NCBI GenBank assembly: GCA_017625095.1
Contig: JAGALQ010000024.1
Location: forward strand, 124,001-188,000
Direction of reading: 5' to 3'
DNA length: 64,000 bases
Origin: Clostridia bacterium
GTDB taxonomy: Bacteria; Bacillota; Clostridia; Oscillospirales; Acutalibacteraceae
This document shows, piece after piece, positions 44,838 through 53,985 of this stretch. The notes beneath the pieces are model-generated. The model had not been told where the DNA came from. It saw only the letters and a program-made list of their open reading frames with translations, and did not search any database. The first letter of the stretch is position 1, and each line of letters begins with the position of its first letter. The translations under genes and the position numbers were made by a program.

Positions 44838-44865
44838 ATTATACTCTTGCTGATATAAATATCAA
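44838..44865 (-). promoter_or_regulatory. Promoter of the transhydrogenase-like operon, with palindrome in the spacer
   Basis: On the minus strand TTGATA (44860-44865), 16-base spacer, TATAAT (44838-44843). TGATATAAATATCA (44851-44864) forms a 6-2-6 inverted repeat overlapping the -35 box, a position where a bound repressor would block transcription. Confidence 0.65.
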
Positions 44866-44892
44866 GCTTATTAAAGAAAATTTATATATTTA

Positions 44893-44921
44893 TTGAATTA
44901 TAAGAAAATATATGATAAAAT
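44893..44921 (+). promoter_or_regulatory. Probable promoter of the GPH symporter (44966)
   Basis: TTGAAT (44893-44898), 17-base spacer, TAAAAT (44916-44921); divergent from the transhydrogenase-like operon. Confidence 0.6.
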
Positions 44922-44965
44922 AGAAATAATTTTATCGTTATTTTATCCTATAGGAGGAGCATAAT

Positions 44966-46462
44966 ATGCAGGAAAATTCAAGCAATGTTCTTAACAGCAT
45001 TGAACCGACGCAAACTCCGAAACTAGATAAACAAAATCGCAGATTTTTAACCCCCAAAGAAATTGCAGCGTATGTTCTCACATCATACGGCACTAAGAAT
45101 CTTAACTCTTATGTCGACACGTGGAAACAATATTTCCTTCTCAATTACACGGGTCTCTCAGGATCGGCTATTGCTTCGATGAACGCAATTACCAGCATCT
45201 GGGACGCTCTTGACGATCCTCTCTCAGGCATTGTCATTGACAGAATGAGAACACGTTGGGGCAGACTCCGTCCTTTCCTTGTTCTGCCTATGCCTATATG
45301 GGCTATATGCACAATGTTGTTTTTCCTTGTTCCCTATGCAATTCCGATGGCATACAGACCAATGTATGCTATTGTTATAAGCATTTTGAACAGTATCGGC
45401 TGGTCATATTATAATGCATGGACAATTCTTCTTTATAACATAACTCCAAATCTTAACGAACGCAACACCTTGATAACCGTACAGAAATTTGTTGAACTTT
45501 TCGGTGTATGGATACCGTCAATGGTTCCGGTAACCATCGACTTTCTCCCCGGTCTTACCGGTTGGTCACAGGAAGGCATTTACGGCGGATTTGCATTCTT
45601 CTTTGTTGCAATCCTCGTTCTTTGTTCCGTATTTGCATTCCGTAACATTCAGGAGCGTGTTCCTATTGCTTCAAAAGAAGATATGGAAAACGTATCAATT
45701 TTCCAATCTATCAAGTACACTATCAAAAACAGACCTCTGTTTATACTTATTCTTTCAAACTTCTTCGGAAGCGTAAAAGGTATCGGCGGCGCAAACGAAG
45801 GTTTATTCTGGCAGAACTGTACAGGCAAGCTCACAAACGGCACAATCTGCGGATTATTCACCGGTATCCCCAATTACATTGTCACACCGCTTGCGCCTAA
45901 ACTTATCAAGCGTTTCGGAGCGAGAAAATGTGCTGCATACGGCGGTATTTTCTCCGGCATTGCATACACAGCACTTTATTTTTGCGGTTACACACCTTTC
46001 GGCGATGAATTCAACGTTGTTAATCTTGCATTCGTAACATTTATGCTTACTGTCTGCGGTCTTCCCAATTGCCTTATGGGTGTTTGCGGACCTGTACTTC
46101 AGGGTGATGTTTACGATTACCTTGAGTGGAAATCAGGTGTCAGAAACGAAGGCCTTGTAAACGCTGTTCAGGGATATGTAACTAAGCTTTCCGGTACTCT
46201 TATCGGTGCTCTTTCAGGTCTTGTGCTTGAATTCATTCACTACTCCCCTATCAAAGATATCGCCGGTAACATTCTGCCTCACACGGACCCGACTGTTCTG
46301 CATGGAATCTGGGGTATATTCTGTCTTGCTCCTGCTGTTGCAAGATTCGGTTACGGATTCTCATTGCTGCTGTTCAACGTACACGGAAAATTCCGCGATG
46401 ATATGCTCGCTGAGCTTAATGCTAAGAGAAGTGCAAAAACAATCAACGATAAGGAAAACTGA
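44966..46462 (+). CDS. GPH-family sugar:cation symporter (3)
   Basis: 498 residues, normal GPH length, about twelve helices. Motifs: DALDDPLSGIVIDRMRTRWG (cation-site Asp residues) followed by RLRPFLVLPMP, and a C-terminal GDVYDYLEWKSGVRNEG, both conserved in GPH transporters. A hydrophilic, Gln/Pro-containing start (NSIEPTQTPKLDKQNR) precedes the first helix. AGGAGG lies before the ATG. No sugar hydrolase is adjacent, so its cargo cannot be inferred. It is followed after two bases by an ArsC-like gene. Confidence 0.87.
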   Translation: MQENSSNVLNSIEPTQTPKLDKQNRRFLTPKEIAAYVLTSYGTKNLNSYVDTWKQYFLLNYTGLSGSAIASMNAITSIWDALDDPLSGIVIDRMRTRWGRLRPFLVLPMPIWAICTMLFFLVPYAIPMAYRPMYAIVISILNSIGWSYYNAWTILLYNITPNLNERNTLITVQKFVELFGVWIPSMVPVTIDFLPGLTGWSQEGIYGGFAFFFVAILVLCSVFAFRNIQERVPIASKEDMENVSIFQSIKYTIKNRPLFILILSNFFGSVKGIGGANEGLFWQNCTGKLTNGTICGLFTGIPNYIVTPLAPKLIKRFGARKCAAYGGIFSGIAYTALYFCGYTPFGDEFNVVNLAFVTFMLTVCGLPNCLMGVCGPVLQGDVYDYLEWKSGVRNEGLVNAVQGYVTKLSGTLIGALSGLVLEFIHYSPIKDIAGNILPHTDPTVLHGIWGIFCLAPAVARFGYGFSLLLFNVHGKFRDDMLAELNAKRSAKTINDKEN

Positions 46463-46464
46463 TT

Positions 46465-46806
46465 ATGAATATTCAGATATTCGGCAAATCGAAATGCTTT
46501 GATACCAAAAAGGCTGAGCGTTATTTTAAGGAACGCAGAATTAAATATCAGATGATCGACGTTGCTAAATACGGTATGAGCAAAGGAGAATACAATAGTA
46601 TAAAGTCTGCTGTCGGCGGTTATGACAACCTTGTAGATAAGAACTGCAAACTTTACGAAGAGCTGTTTATGGCATACCTTGCAAGCAGCGATGCAAAAGA
46701 AGAAAAGCTGCTTGAAAATCCTGCACTTTTTAAAACGCCGATTGTAAGAAACGGAAAGAAAGCTACTGTAGGGTATCAACCTGATATCTGGAAAACATGG
46801 GAATAA
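46465..46806 (+). CDS. ArsC/Spx-family thioredoxin-fold protein
   Basis: 113 residues. Opens with IFGKSKCFDTKKAERYFKERR: a single cysteine in the ArsC/Spx active-site position, followed by the KKA/R helix, and ends with FKTPIVRNGKKATVGYQPDIW, the cis-proline region of the fold. The CxxC redox pair of Spx is absent. Members act as arsenate reductases or as uncharacterised redox proteins. It starts two bases after the GPH symporter stop, so the pair shares a transcript; a shared function is not obvious. Confidence 0.85.
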   Translation: MNIQIFGKSKCFDTKKAERYFKERRIKYQMIDVAKYGMSKGEYNSIKSAVGGYDNLVDKNCKLYEELFMAYLASSDAKEEKLLENPALFKTPIVRNGKKATVGYQPDIWKTWE

Positions 46807-46814
46807 TCAAATAA

Positions 46815-46855
46815 TACACCGCCTGCTTCGCTTGAAGCGGGCGGTGTTAATTTTT
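46815..46855. terminator. Bidirectional terminator between the ArsC-like gene and spoVM
   Basis: ACACCGCCTGCTTC and GAAGCGGGCGGTGT pair around GCTT, followed on the plus strand by TAATTTTT. The flank overlaps the spoVM stop codon. Confidence 0.85.
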
Positions 46856-46937
46856 ATAATTCGGTCTTTTTAATTCCGAAAATAACTCTCAATACAGTTT
46901 GCAGTGCTTTGGGAGAGCGAATAACAACGATTTTCAT
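46854..46937 (-). CDS. spoVM: Stage V sporulation protein M (27 residues)
   Basis: A 27-residue peptide, MKIVVIRSPKALQTVLRVIF plus GIKKTEL, from the ATG at 46937, preceded by AAAGGGG at nine bases. Its length, the Lys-Ile start, the S/P-K turn near residue 8-10 and the amphipathic helix with hydrophobic face and basic end match SpoVM, the small protein that binds the curved outer forespore membrane and anchors the spore coat ATPase SpoIVA. Position supports this: in Bacillus, spoVM lies shortly after prpC-prkC-rsgA, the same order as here. It begins 61 bases after the rsgA stop and is closed by a strong terminator. A mother-cell promoter may lie in that gap. Confidence 0.85.
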   Translation of the reverse strand: MKIVVIRSPKALQTVLRVIFGIKKTEL

Positions 46938-46998
46938 TATGTATATCCCCTTTCGTTTCTTGTTACATCTTATGCAGCACAAACAAAAAGGTGAAATC

Positions 46999-47889
46999 TT
47001 ATTTCAGTTCCCAGTCCTTTATATCCTTGACGTCGTTGTACATTTCTATATAGCTCTCGTGACGGGATTTCATAATTTCTCCGCGTTCAACAGCTTCGCA
47101 AATCTTACATCCCTTATCGGCAACGTGAGTACAACTGGAAAACTTACAAGTACCAAGGTATGGCAAAAACTCTTTGAAACAAAACGGAAGATTTTCTTTT
47201 CTTATAAGTAGTTTTGACTCGGTCATATCAAGTGCCGCAAAACCCGGTGTATCAGCGATATATCCGTTACCTACCTTAAACAGTTCAACCTGCCTTGTGG
47301 TATGCCTTCCACGGCCTAATTTATCGCTTATTTCACCTGTTTCGAGAGAAAGATCAGGGATTAGAGCATTGAGCAAAGTTGATTTACCAACACCTGAATT
47401 ACCTGAAAAAACGCAAATTCTACCGTTTATGGCTGATTTGATTTCTTCAATTCCGGTGCCGTTTTTCGATGAGACGGAATAAGTTTCAAAACCTGACTGT
47501 CTGTAAACATCAGCCAGACCGTCATCATCTTTAAGATCTTCTTTTGTAAAAACAATTGCACACTCAATACCTTTATCCTGTGCAATTGCTGTCATTTTAT
47601 CAATGACAAGAGTGCTTGGAAGGGGTTCACATGTCGATGCAAGAATAAACAATTTATCAACATTTGCAACAGGTGGTCTGTTAAGGAAGTTCTTTCGCTC
47701 GCAAATACTGTCAAGCGAACAATAACCTTCATTGTTGACAGTTATTGTAACGTTGTCACCTGCAAGCGGCGATATACCTTTTCTTCGGTTAACACCTTTT
47801 GCTTTGCACTCGTATATTATCCCATCAGCGGTTTCTACATAATAGAAACCGCCGATGCCTTTTATTAGAATTCCGTTGGTTATTATCAT
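46999..47889 (-). CDS. rsgA: Ribosome small-subunit-dependent GTPase A
   Basis: 296 residues. N-terminal OB-fold (about 1-70), circularly permuted GTPase domain with G4-like FTKEDL (about 115), G1 GNSGVGKSTLLN (about 168), G3 DTPGFAALD (about 220), and a C-terminal zinc knuckle CKFSSCTHVADKGCKICEAV (C-x4-C...H-x5-C spread). RsgA (CpgA/YloQ) is a late 30S assembly factor and in Bacillus a substrate of PrkC. Its start overlaps the prkC stop by four bases. One of the prpC-prkC-rsgA trio conserved across Firmicutes. Confidence 0.95.
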   Translation of the reverse strand: MIITNGILIKGIGGFYYVETADGIIYECKAKGVNRRKGISPLAGDNVTITVNNEGYCSLDSICERKNFLNRPPVANVDKLFILASTCEPLPSTLVIDKMTAIAQDKGIECAIVFTKEDLKDDDGLADVYRQSGFETYSVSSKNGTGIEEIKSAINGRICVFSGNSGVGKSTLLNALIPDLSLETGEISDKLGRGRHTTRQVELFKVGNGYIADTPGFAALDMTESKLLIRKENLPFCFKEFLPYLGTCKFSSCTHVADKGCKICEAVERGEIMKSRHESYIEMYNDVKDIKDWELK

Positions 47890-50105
47890 CCGAAAATACC
47901 TTTACCAACCACTAATACAATTACAGTATCCATTGCATAAGGTCTTAATTTATCAATGCCCGAAAGTGACGGTGTCTGTTCAATAACTTTACCAACATCA
48001 TTCGGATTTACTGTATTTCTTTCTTTTACTGTTATATTGTAGAAGCCCTTTGCGCTAAGTGTGGCCTTTGCCTTGGCTTCAGTCATGCCGACAACAGAAG
48101 GAATTATCGTGCTGCTGACACCGTTATAGAATGAATCTTCAAATGCATCCTCGATTGTCTTAATATTCTTTAAGCTGACCGGATCCTGTGTAAAATCAAT
48201 TGTACAGCTATAAATATCTGAACCGTCTACTTTAACAATAAGATTATCATCTGTACCGGAACCGCTTACAGTAATAGTATAATCATCACCGGTAAGAAGA
48301 ACTTCTGTACCTGAAGGCTCAATTGATGCATTATTCAAATAAACTTTAAGAGTACCCTCTTTGCCGCTCTTATAAGGAAGAGGGATGGTAATATCTGTAG
48401 ATACTACAGGTGCTTTACCTGTGCTGATATAAATGTCAATCTTATCACCGGGATGCAATGATTCATTTTTCTCGGGTACCTGTTTGATAATCAGATCAGC
48501 ATTTTCCTTCTGATCTTCATATATTATCTCACCAATCTCAAGATTGACAGACTCTGCAAGATCCTGAGCATCTTCAAGAGAATATCCGACAAGATCAGGT
48601 ACAAGAATTGCATTTTCATCAGTGTGGGTTGAAACATAAATTGTAACCGTTGATCCGACTGCTGCAGGAACACCACGTTCGGGCGAAGTGCTGATTACCG
48701 TGCCTTCTTCAACAGAAGGATTATATTTCATATCATACGATACAACAAAACCGTTAGATTCAAGTGTCTGTTTAGCTACCAGGTAAGACTGTCCGTATAC
48801 GTCGTTGACAGGTAATGTCTTATTGGTATTAACAGTGAGATAAATAATCTCATTATCACTGATTTTTTTACCTTTTTCTGGGCTCTGCTTAATTACAACG
48901 CCATAATCAAATTGAGTATTGAACTCGTATTTTACGTCGATTTTGTAGTCATCGTAAAGTTTATTATTCTTTATTTCCGTTTCATAATTCATATTTATGA
49001 AATTCGGTACACGGTCACCGGAAACACCGCCATTGACAAAGAACATAATCAGCGCAAAGACAGAAAAAACAGCAACACAGCCGCAAACAGCACCGGTAAG
49101 AATCGGTATAAGCTTTGAGTTGTTCTTTGCTTCAGCATCAACACTATTTGAAGAAACTTTATTTTCTTTCGTTGGTTGTGTATCAGTTCTTGTGGGTTTT
49201 ATATTGTTCATTGTTCTGTCGATGTACTTAGTCGGCTCATTATCGATAAAATAAGAATAATCAAATTTAATTGCAGGATTGCGCTTATACTCATCAAGAT
49301 CAAGTAACAATTCAGCTGCAGACTGATAGCGAGCTTTAGGATCTTTCTGCATAGCGTGCATTGTGATTTGTTCGAGACCGATAGGTATGCTTCCGTTAAT
49401 GTCATGCATATTAGCGGGTTCGTCGTTCATATGCATCATGACAACAGAAATCGGATTTTCTGAAGTAAACGGAAGCTGACCTGTCAACATTTCGTACATA
49501 AGCACGCCAACTGAATAAATATCAGCTTTAGCATCCGTAAAATCACCACGAGCCTGTTCAGGGCTGATGTAATGAACGGAACCGATAGCACCGTTTTCGG
49601 CAATTGTTGCGGTTTCACTGCGGCTGAAGCTCGCAATACCAAAGTCTGTGACTTTGATACTACCATTCTGAAGAAGCATAATATTCTGTGGCTTTACGTC
49701 ACGGTGAACAATTCCTTTATCATGTGCATGCTGAAGTGCACGGAGAATCTGAGTGACAAAATGAACAGCCTCTTTGGGTTGAATGACACGCTGCTGCTCA
49801 ATATACTCCTTAAGAGTAATACCTTCAATAAATTCCATTACGATATACTGAAGTCTGTCACCGAAGCTCATATCATAAACTTTGACAATATTAGGATGTG
49901 AAAGAACAGCAATATACTTAGACTCATTCTTGAATCTGCGACGGAATTCTTCGTTAGCAAGGTATTCTTCTTTTAGAATCTTAATAGCAACGATTCTATC
50001 ATCAATTCGGTCGTAAGCTTTATAAACAACAGCCATACCGCCAACGCCGATAATTTCGAGAACTTCATATCTGTTATCAATGCGTTTGTTTACATAATTT
50101 TCCAT
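47886..50105 (-). CDS. prkC: PASTA-domain Ser/Thr protein kinase PrkC
   Basis: 739 residues from ATG 50105, with AAGGAGG eight bases upstream. The cytoplasmic kinase domain (about 1-275) shows GVGGMAVVYKAYD (P-loop), VAIKIL (Lys), HRDVKPQNIMLL (catalytic loop), DFGIASF (DFG) and GSVHYISPEQARG (activation loop). A transmembrane helix (about 332-358) leads to PASTA repeats at about 363-425, 430-495 and 500-562. A beta-rich spacer of about 100 residues with no named family (about 565-665) separates these from a fourth PASTA at the end (about 665-735). PASTA domains sense muropeptides and lipid II; the kinase regulates wall growth and spore germination. Partner phosphatase lies 13 bases upstream. 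Confidence 0.95.
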   Translation of the reverse strand: MENYVNKRIDNRYEVLEIIGVGGMAVVYKAYDRIDDRIVAIKILKEEYLANEEFRRRFKNESKYIAVLSHPNIVKVYDMSFGDRLQYIVMEFIEGITLKEYIEQQRVIQPKEAVHFVTQILRALQHAHDKGIVHRDVKPQNIMLLQNGSIKVTDFGIASFSRSETATIAENGAIGSVHYISPEQARGDFTDAKADIYSVGVLMYEMLTGQLPFTSENPISVVMMHMNDEPANMHDINGSIPIGLEQITMHAMQKDPKARYQSAAELLLDLDEYKRNPAIKFDYSYFIDNEPTKYIDRTMNNIKPTRTDTQPTKENKVSSNSVDAEAKNNSKLIPILTGAVCGCVAVFSVFALIMFFVNGGVSGDRVPNFINMNYETEIKNNKLYDDYKIDVKYEFNTQFDYGVVIKQSPEKGKKISDNEIIYLTVNTNKTLPVNDVYGQSYLVAKQTLESNGFVVSYDMKYNPSVEEGTVISTSPERGVPAAVGSTVTIYVSTHTDENAILVPDLVGYSLEDAQDLAESVNLEIGEIIYEDQKENADLIIKQVPEKNESLHPGDKIDIYISTGKAPVVSTDITIPLPYKSGKEGTLKVYLNNASIEPSGTEVLLTGDDYTITVSGSGTDDNLIVKVDGSDIYSCTIDFTQDPVSLKNIKTIEDAFEDSFYNGVSSTIIPSVVGMTEAKAKATLSAKGFYNITVKERNTVNPNDVGKVIEQTPSLSGIDKLRPYAMDTVIVLVVGKGIFG

Positions 50106-50118
50106 CACGCTGACCTCC

Positions 50119-50850
50119 TTATGATGTTATAGAAACAACAGTAATGTTATCTCCACCACCGTTTTCATTTGCAAGCCCGACTAATTTTTCTGCATATTCA
50201 AAGCATCCGGTATTTTTAACAGCCTCAACAATCTGTTCATCACTGACAAAATTGGTAAGACCGTCAGTACAAATCAAAAGAGTATCGCCTTCATCAAAAT
50301 CTGACTCAAGGAAATCAACAGCAACTCTTGAATTAACACCGATCGCTCTGGTTATTATGTTTTTACCCGGGAACGTCTTAGCTTCATCAGCTGTGATACT
50401 GCCACTTTCGACAAGATCCTGAACCATTGAATGGTCACGCGTCAGCTGACATATCTCACCGTTACCAGATATTCTGTATGCTCGGCTGTCACCTACGTGA
50501 GCAACAAAAACTTTAGACTGTGCGACAATTGCAGCAACACAGGTCGTGCCCATTCCGTTAAGAGACTCATCTTTCTGAGCCATATCAAACAGACTGGCAT
50601 TAGCACCGGCAATACCTGACTCAAGCATATTATAAACTGATGAAGGCTTCATACCGTCACGGTAACATTCATTTATTGTGTGTGAAATTATTCGCACAGA
50701 CGTAGTGCTGGCAACGCTGCCGCCGGCAGCGCCTCCCATACCGTCGCACACAACAGCCCAGGCAACACCGCCCGACAGTTCACCCGCCGAGTAAGAGTCC
50801 TGGTTGCTCGAACGCACCTTTCCGATATCCGTTTTTGCTGAAATTCTCAT
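50119..50850 (-). CDS. prpC: PP2C-family Ser/Thr phosphatase PrpC (Stp)
   Basis: 243 residues, standard size. PPM motifs in order: TDIGKVRSSNQDSY, VCDGMGGAAGG (metal Asp near residue 36), VAHVGDSRAYRI, LTRDHSMVQDLVESG, LLICTDGLTNFVSDE and GGGDNITVV. It reverses phosphorylation by PrkC in a Mn/Mg-dependent manner in the cytoplasm. The gene precedes prkC by 13 bases and follows rlmN by about 60 bases. Bacillus has the same order. Confidence 0.95.
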   Translation of the reverse strand: MRISAKTDIGKVRSSNQDSYSAGELSGGVAWAVVCDGMGGAAGGSVASTTSVRIISHTINECYRDGMKPSSVYNMLESGIAGANASLFDMAQKDESLNGMGTTCVAAIVAQSKVFVAHVGDSRAYRISGNGEICQLTRDHSMVQDLVESGSITADEAKTFPGKNIITRAIGVNSRVAVDFLESDFDEGDTLLICTDGLTNFVSDEQIVEAVKNTGCFEYAEKLVGLANENGGGDNITVVSITS

Positions 50851-50909
50851 AAATTGCAGATTTGCGGTAATTTAACCGCATCTCCTTTCTTGAGTAATGC
50901 TCTATGTTA

Positions 50910-51938
50910 TCAAGCTTTAATATGCTTGCTACGTAACTGACCGCACGAAGCGTCTATGTCTCCACCGAGACTGCGCCTTACCGTAACGTTTCTGCCGGAT
51001 TTCTCAAGTATTTCACAAAAGCGTTTTATACGCTCAGGTGTGCTCGAGTGAAGTCCGCTTTCCGTTACGTCATTAGCGGGAATAAGATTTATATGTGCAA
51101 GTGTACCTTTCAATTTTGACGCTAATTCATAGGCACATTCATCACTGTCATTGACGCCGCCAAACATTGCATATTCATAAGATATACGTCTGGAGGTTGA
51201 ATCTGCATACTTTCTGCAAACATCAAGAAGGTCATCAACTTTATACTTTTTATTCACAGGCATAAGCCTTGAACGCACATCATCGTTTGGAGCATGAAGA
51301 GAAACAGATAAGGTCAACTGAAGGTTTTCCTGTTCTAATTTCTTAATACCGGGAATAATTCCGCAGGTTGAAAGAGATATGTTTCTCATACCAATATTAA
51401 GCCCGTCATCATTATTGACAAGTTTAAGAAAACGGATAACATTATCATAATTATCCATAGGCTCACCCATACCCATCAGAACAATATGAGAAACTTTGAT
51501 ATCCATATCATTCTGTGCTGCGTGAATCTGACTGAGTATTTCAGCTGCTGCAAGATTTCTTATAAATCCGCCAACACCTGTTGCACAAAAAGCACAATTC
51601 ATACGGCAACCAACTTGAGTTGAAACACACAAGGAATAACCGTATTTATATTTCATTAATACACTTTCAACAAATTCGCCGTCAAAAAGCCTGAAAAGAT
51701 ATTTGACCGTACCGTCTAAAGCTGATGCAGACTTCTTTTCAATCTCGCAAAATTTGATGACGTAATCTTCTTTTAACTTTTCACGCAAATCTTTAGAGAG
51801 ATTTGTCATCAAATCAAAAGAGCCTACACCTTTTTGCTGAAGCCACTGCCAGACCTGTTTAGCACGGAAAGCAGGCAAACCGGATTCTTTTAAAGAAGTT
51901 GAAAGCTCATCAAAATACATCGATTTTATATCTGTCAT
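50910..51938 (-). CDS. rlmN: 23S rRNA/tRNA adenine-C2 methyltransferase RlmN
   Basis: 342 residues from ATG 51938, with AAGGAG ten bases upstream; a longer frame would run into rsmB. Radical-SAM motif GCRMNCAFCATG (C-x3-C-x2-C near residue 110), GGMGEPMDN-like GMGEPMDNYDNV, and the C-terminal methyl-carrying Cys in DASCGQLR. It methylates A2503 of 23S rRNA and A37 of some tRNAs. Overlaps the 3' end of rsmB, and the order rsmB-rlmN-prpC-prkC-rsgA equals that of Bacillus. Confidence 0.96.
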   Translation of the reverse strand: MTDIKSMYFDELSTSLKESGLPAFRAKQVWQWLQQKGVGSFDLMTNLSKDLREKLKEDYVIKFCEIEKKSASALDGTVKYLFRLFDGEFVESVLMKYKYGYSLCVSTQVGCRMNCAFCATGVGGFIRNLAAAEILSQIHAAQNDMDIKVSHIVLMGMGEPMDNYDNVIRFLKLVNNDDGLNIGMRNISLSTCGIIPGIKKLEQENLQLTLSVSLHAPNDDVRSRLMPVNKKYKVDDLLDVCRKYADSTSRRISYEYAMFGGVNDSDECAYELASKLKGTLAHINLIPANDVTESGLHSSTPERIKRFCEILEKSGRNVTVRRSLGGDIDASCGQLRSKHIKA

Positions 51939-51945
51939 TGCACTT

Positions 51946-53259
51946 TCACTCCTTATCAAAAACTGCAATAAAGAATCCGTCTGTTCCGTTTATATGGGGC
52001 ATTAAAGTAACAAATCCGTCGCGAACAAAGGTATCATCCGGTAAAAAACTTGGTGTAACAACCTTAAATTCAGGATGTGATTCAAGGAATTTCTTGCACA
52101 CATTTTCATTTTCTTTAGGATTAAGTGCGCAGGTTGAATACACAAGTCTTCCACCCGATTTAACGTAACCCGATGCATTCTCCAGAATTTTCAGCTGAAT
52201 CGGCGGAAGAGTTTTAAGTTCAATAAGCGGTTTATTTCTGATTTCCGGCTTACGTCTGATAATACCAAGACCAGAACAAGGAACATCGCAGAGCACTCTG
52301 TCCGCAAGCGGAATATCAGGCGAATAACAGGTTGCATCGTTACAGATATAAGTAATATTTGTAATACCTAATCTTGAAGCACCGTCACGGATTAAATCAA
52401 GACGGTGGTTATGTATGTCACAGGCAATAATTTCACCTGTATTTTTCATTTTTTGAGCTATTGTAAAGCTCTTTCCGCCGGGAGCAGCGCAAAGATCAAC
52501 AACAGTTTGATCAGGTTTAGGATCCAATGCGGCAACACAAATCTGCGAAGCAGCATCCTGAACGTGAAACTTACCGTTAATAAATGAATCCAATTTTTCA
52601 ACGCTGCCGCATTTGCCGATATTGAGAGAATTTTCAATAACACCTTTCTCAATTTCTATGCCTGTAGCTCTGAATTCATTAATAAGCGAATCAATGTCGG
52701 TTTTAAGCGTATTTACTCTCACGGTAAGCGGAGGTCTGCCTGAACAGCAACTCATTATACCTTTTGCATTGTCTTCGCCGTAGCTTTTAATCCAGAATTT
52801 AACAAGCTCAACAGGAAAAGAGTATGCAACAGAATAATAAGCAGCTTTATCTGACTCATCAGGTAAACACTGACCGTTTTTTGATATATTGCGAAGAACT
52901 GCATTTACAAGACCGCCCGCAAAAGAACAACCGTTTGATTTCACAAGCTTAACACTCTCATTAACTGCAGCAGAAACAGGCACTTTATCCATAAAAAGAA
53001 TCTGATATGCACCAAGCTGTAAAGCAGTGTAAACCTGAGGTTTCAGCTTTTTAAGCGGCTGCTTAAGATTAATTGAAAGCTGATAATCAAGCGTGTGTGA
53101 CCTTTCGAGCACACCGTAAACCAAAGCACTTACAAACGAAGAATCAGTGGCATTGAATGAAGAATCTGCAAGAGCATTATCAACAGTCAGATTGGAATAT
53201 GAAGAATCTCTTCTTATTTTTGTCAAGATATCAAATGCGGTCTGACGTGCGTTTTTCAT
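51946..53259 (-). CDS. rsmB: 16S rRNA m5C967 methyltransferase RsmB
   Basis: 437 residues. N-terminal NusB-like RNA-binding domain (about 1-140; ARQTAFDILTKI, LVYGVLERSHTLDYQL) and the C-terminal methyltransferase with VVDLCAAPGGKSFTIA (SAM loop), CDVPCSGLGIIRRKPEIR (catalytic P-C region) and YSTCALNPKENE (second catalytic Cys). It methylates C967 of 16S rRNA. The start overlaps the stop of the zinc peptidase gene by four bases; GGAGAG lies upstream. Confidence 0.95.
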   Translation of the reverse strand: MKNARQTAFDILTKIRRDSSYSNLTVDNALADSSFNATDSSFVSALVYGVLERSHTLDYQLSINLKQPLKKLKPQVYTALQLGAYQILFMDKVPVSAAVNESVKLVKSNGCSFAGGLVNAVLRNISKNGQCLPDESDKAAYYSVAYSFPVELVKFWIKSYGEDNAKGIMSCCSGRPPLTVRVNTLKTDIDSLINEFRATGIEIEKGVIENSLNIGKCGSVEKLDSFINGKFHVQDAASQICVAALDPKPDQTVVDLCAAPGGKSFTIAQKMKNTGEIIACDIHNHRLDLIRDGASRLGITNITYICNDATCYSPDIPLADRVLCDVPCSGLGIIRRKPEIRNKPLIELKTLPPIQLKILENASGYVKSGGRLVYSTCALNPKENENVCKKFLESHPEFKVVTPSFLPDDTFVRDGFVTLMPHINGTDGFFIAVFDKE

Positions 53260-53960
53260 TGGTCTCTCCGATTAAAACGAAGTATAAGTCTGAGAAGGTT
53301 TGCAAGCGAAACAAGTAAAGCTGTTATATATGTCATAGCGGCAGCGGTTAAAACCTTTTTAGCACCGCCTATTTCATCAGGCTGAAGCATATTTGTTTCT
53401 TCAATAACTTTTACAGCTCTTCTGCTTGCGTTGAGTTCAACGGGTAAAGTAACGAGCTGGAATAAAGCAATAAATGAGTAAAGCAGCAATCCGAAAGCTA
53501 CAAGCGGTTCAAAACCCAACCAATAACCTATAAGTGCCAGCGGAATACCAAGGTAAGAACCGATATTGCATACCGGCAAAATTTTATTGCGGATTTTTAT
53601 GGGAACATATCCCTGAGCATGCTGTGCGGCATGTCCTGCCTCATGACACGCTATGCCGATTGCAGCAACAGAGTTACTGTTGAAGACGCCATCTGAAAGT
53701 CTGATTACTTTAGCTTTCGGATCATAATGATCAGACAATTTGCCCGAGGGAGATAATTCAATTCTGACATCAGTTATTCCGTAATGATAAAGTACGCGGG
53801 CTGCTGCCTGAACACCCGTTATGCCGCGTGATGAAAGTACTTTTGATTGCTTTGCGTAAGTGGATTTAACCATTACCTGAGCAACAACCGAAAGTATAAG
53901 CATCGGCACGACAAGAACAAGATAATAATAATCAGCGAAAAATCCGCCGAAATACGGCAT
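53256..53960 (-). CDS. YugP-type membrane zinc metallopeptidase
   Basis: 234 residues from ATG 53960, with GGAG eight bases upstream; a GTG three codons earlier is too near the ribosome site. Hydrophobic N-terminal helix (YYLVLVVPMLILSVVAQVMV), zinc-binding HEAGHAAQHAQGY (HExxH near residue 110), then hydrophobic helices and a C-terminal membrane segment (ALLVSLANLLRLIL). This matches the neutral zinc metallopeptidase family PF04298 (YugP), whose substrates are unknown. In Clostridia it often sits between fmt and rsmB as it does here, suggesting a conserved operon. Confidence 0.9.
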   Translation of the reverse strand: MPYFGGFFADYYYLVLVVPMLILSVVAQVMVKSTYAKQSKVLSSRGITGVQAAARVLYHYGITDVRIELSPSGKLSDHYDPKAKVIRLSDGVFNSNSVAAIGIACHEAGHAAQHAQGYVPIKIRNKILPVCNIGSYLGIPLALIGYWLGFEPLVAFGLLLYSFIALFQLVTLPVELNASRRAVKVIEETNMLQPDEIGGAKKVLTAAAMTYITALLVSLANLLRLILRFNRRDQ

Positions 53961-53985
53961 ATATATCACTCCATCCTATATTTCT

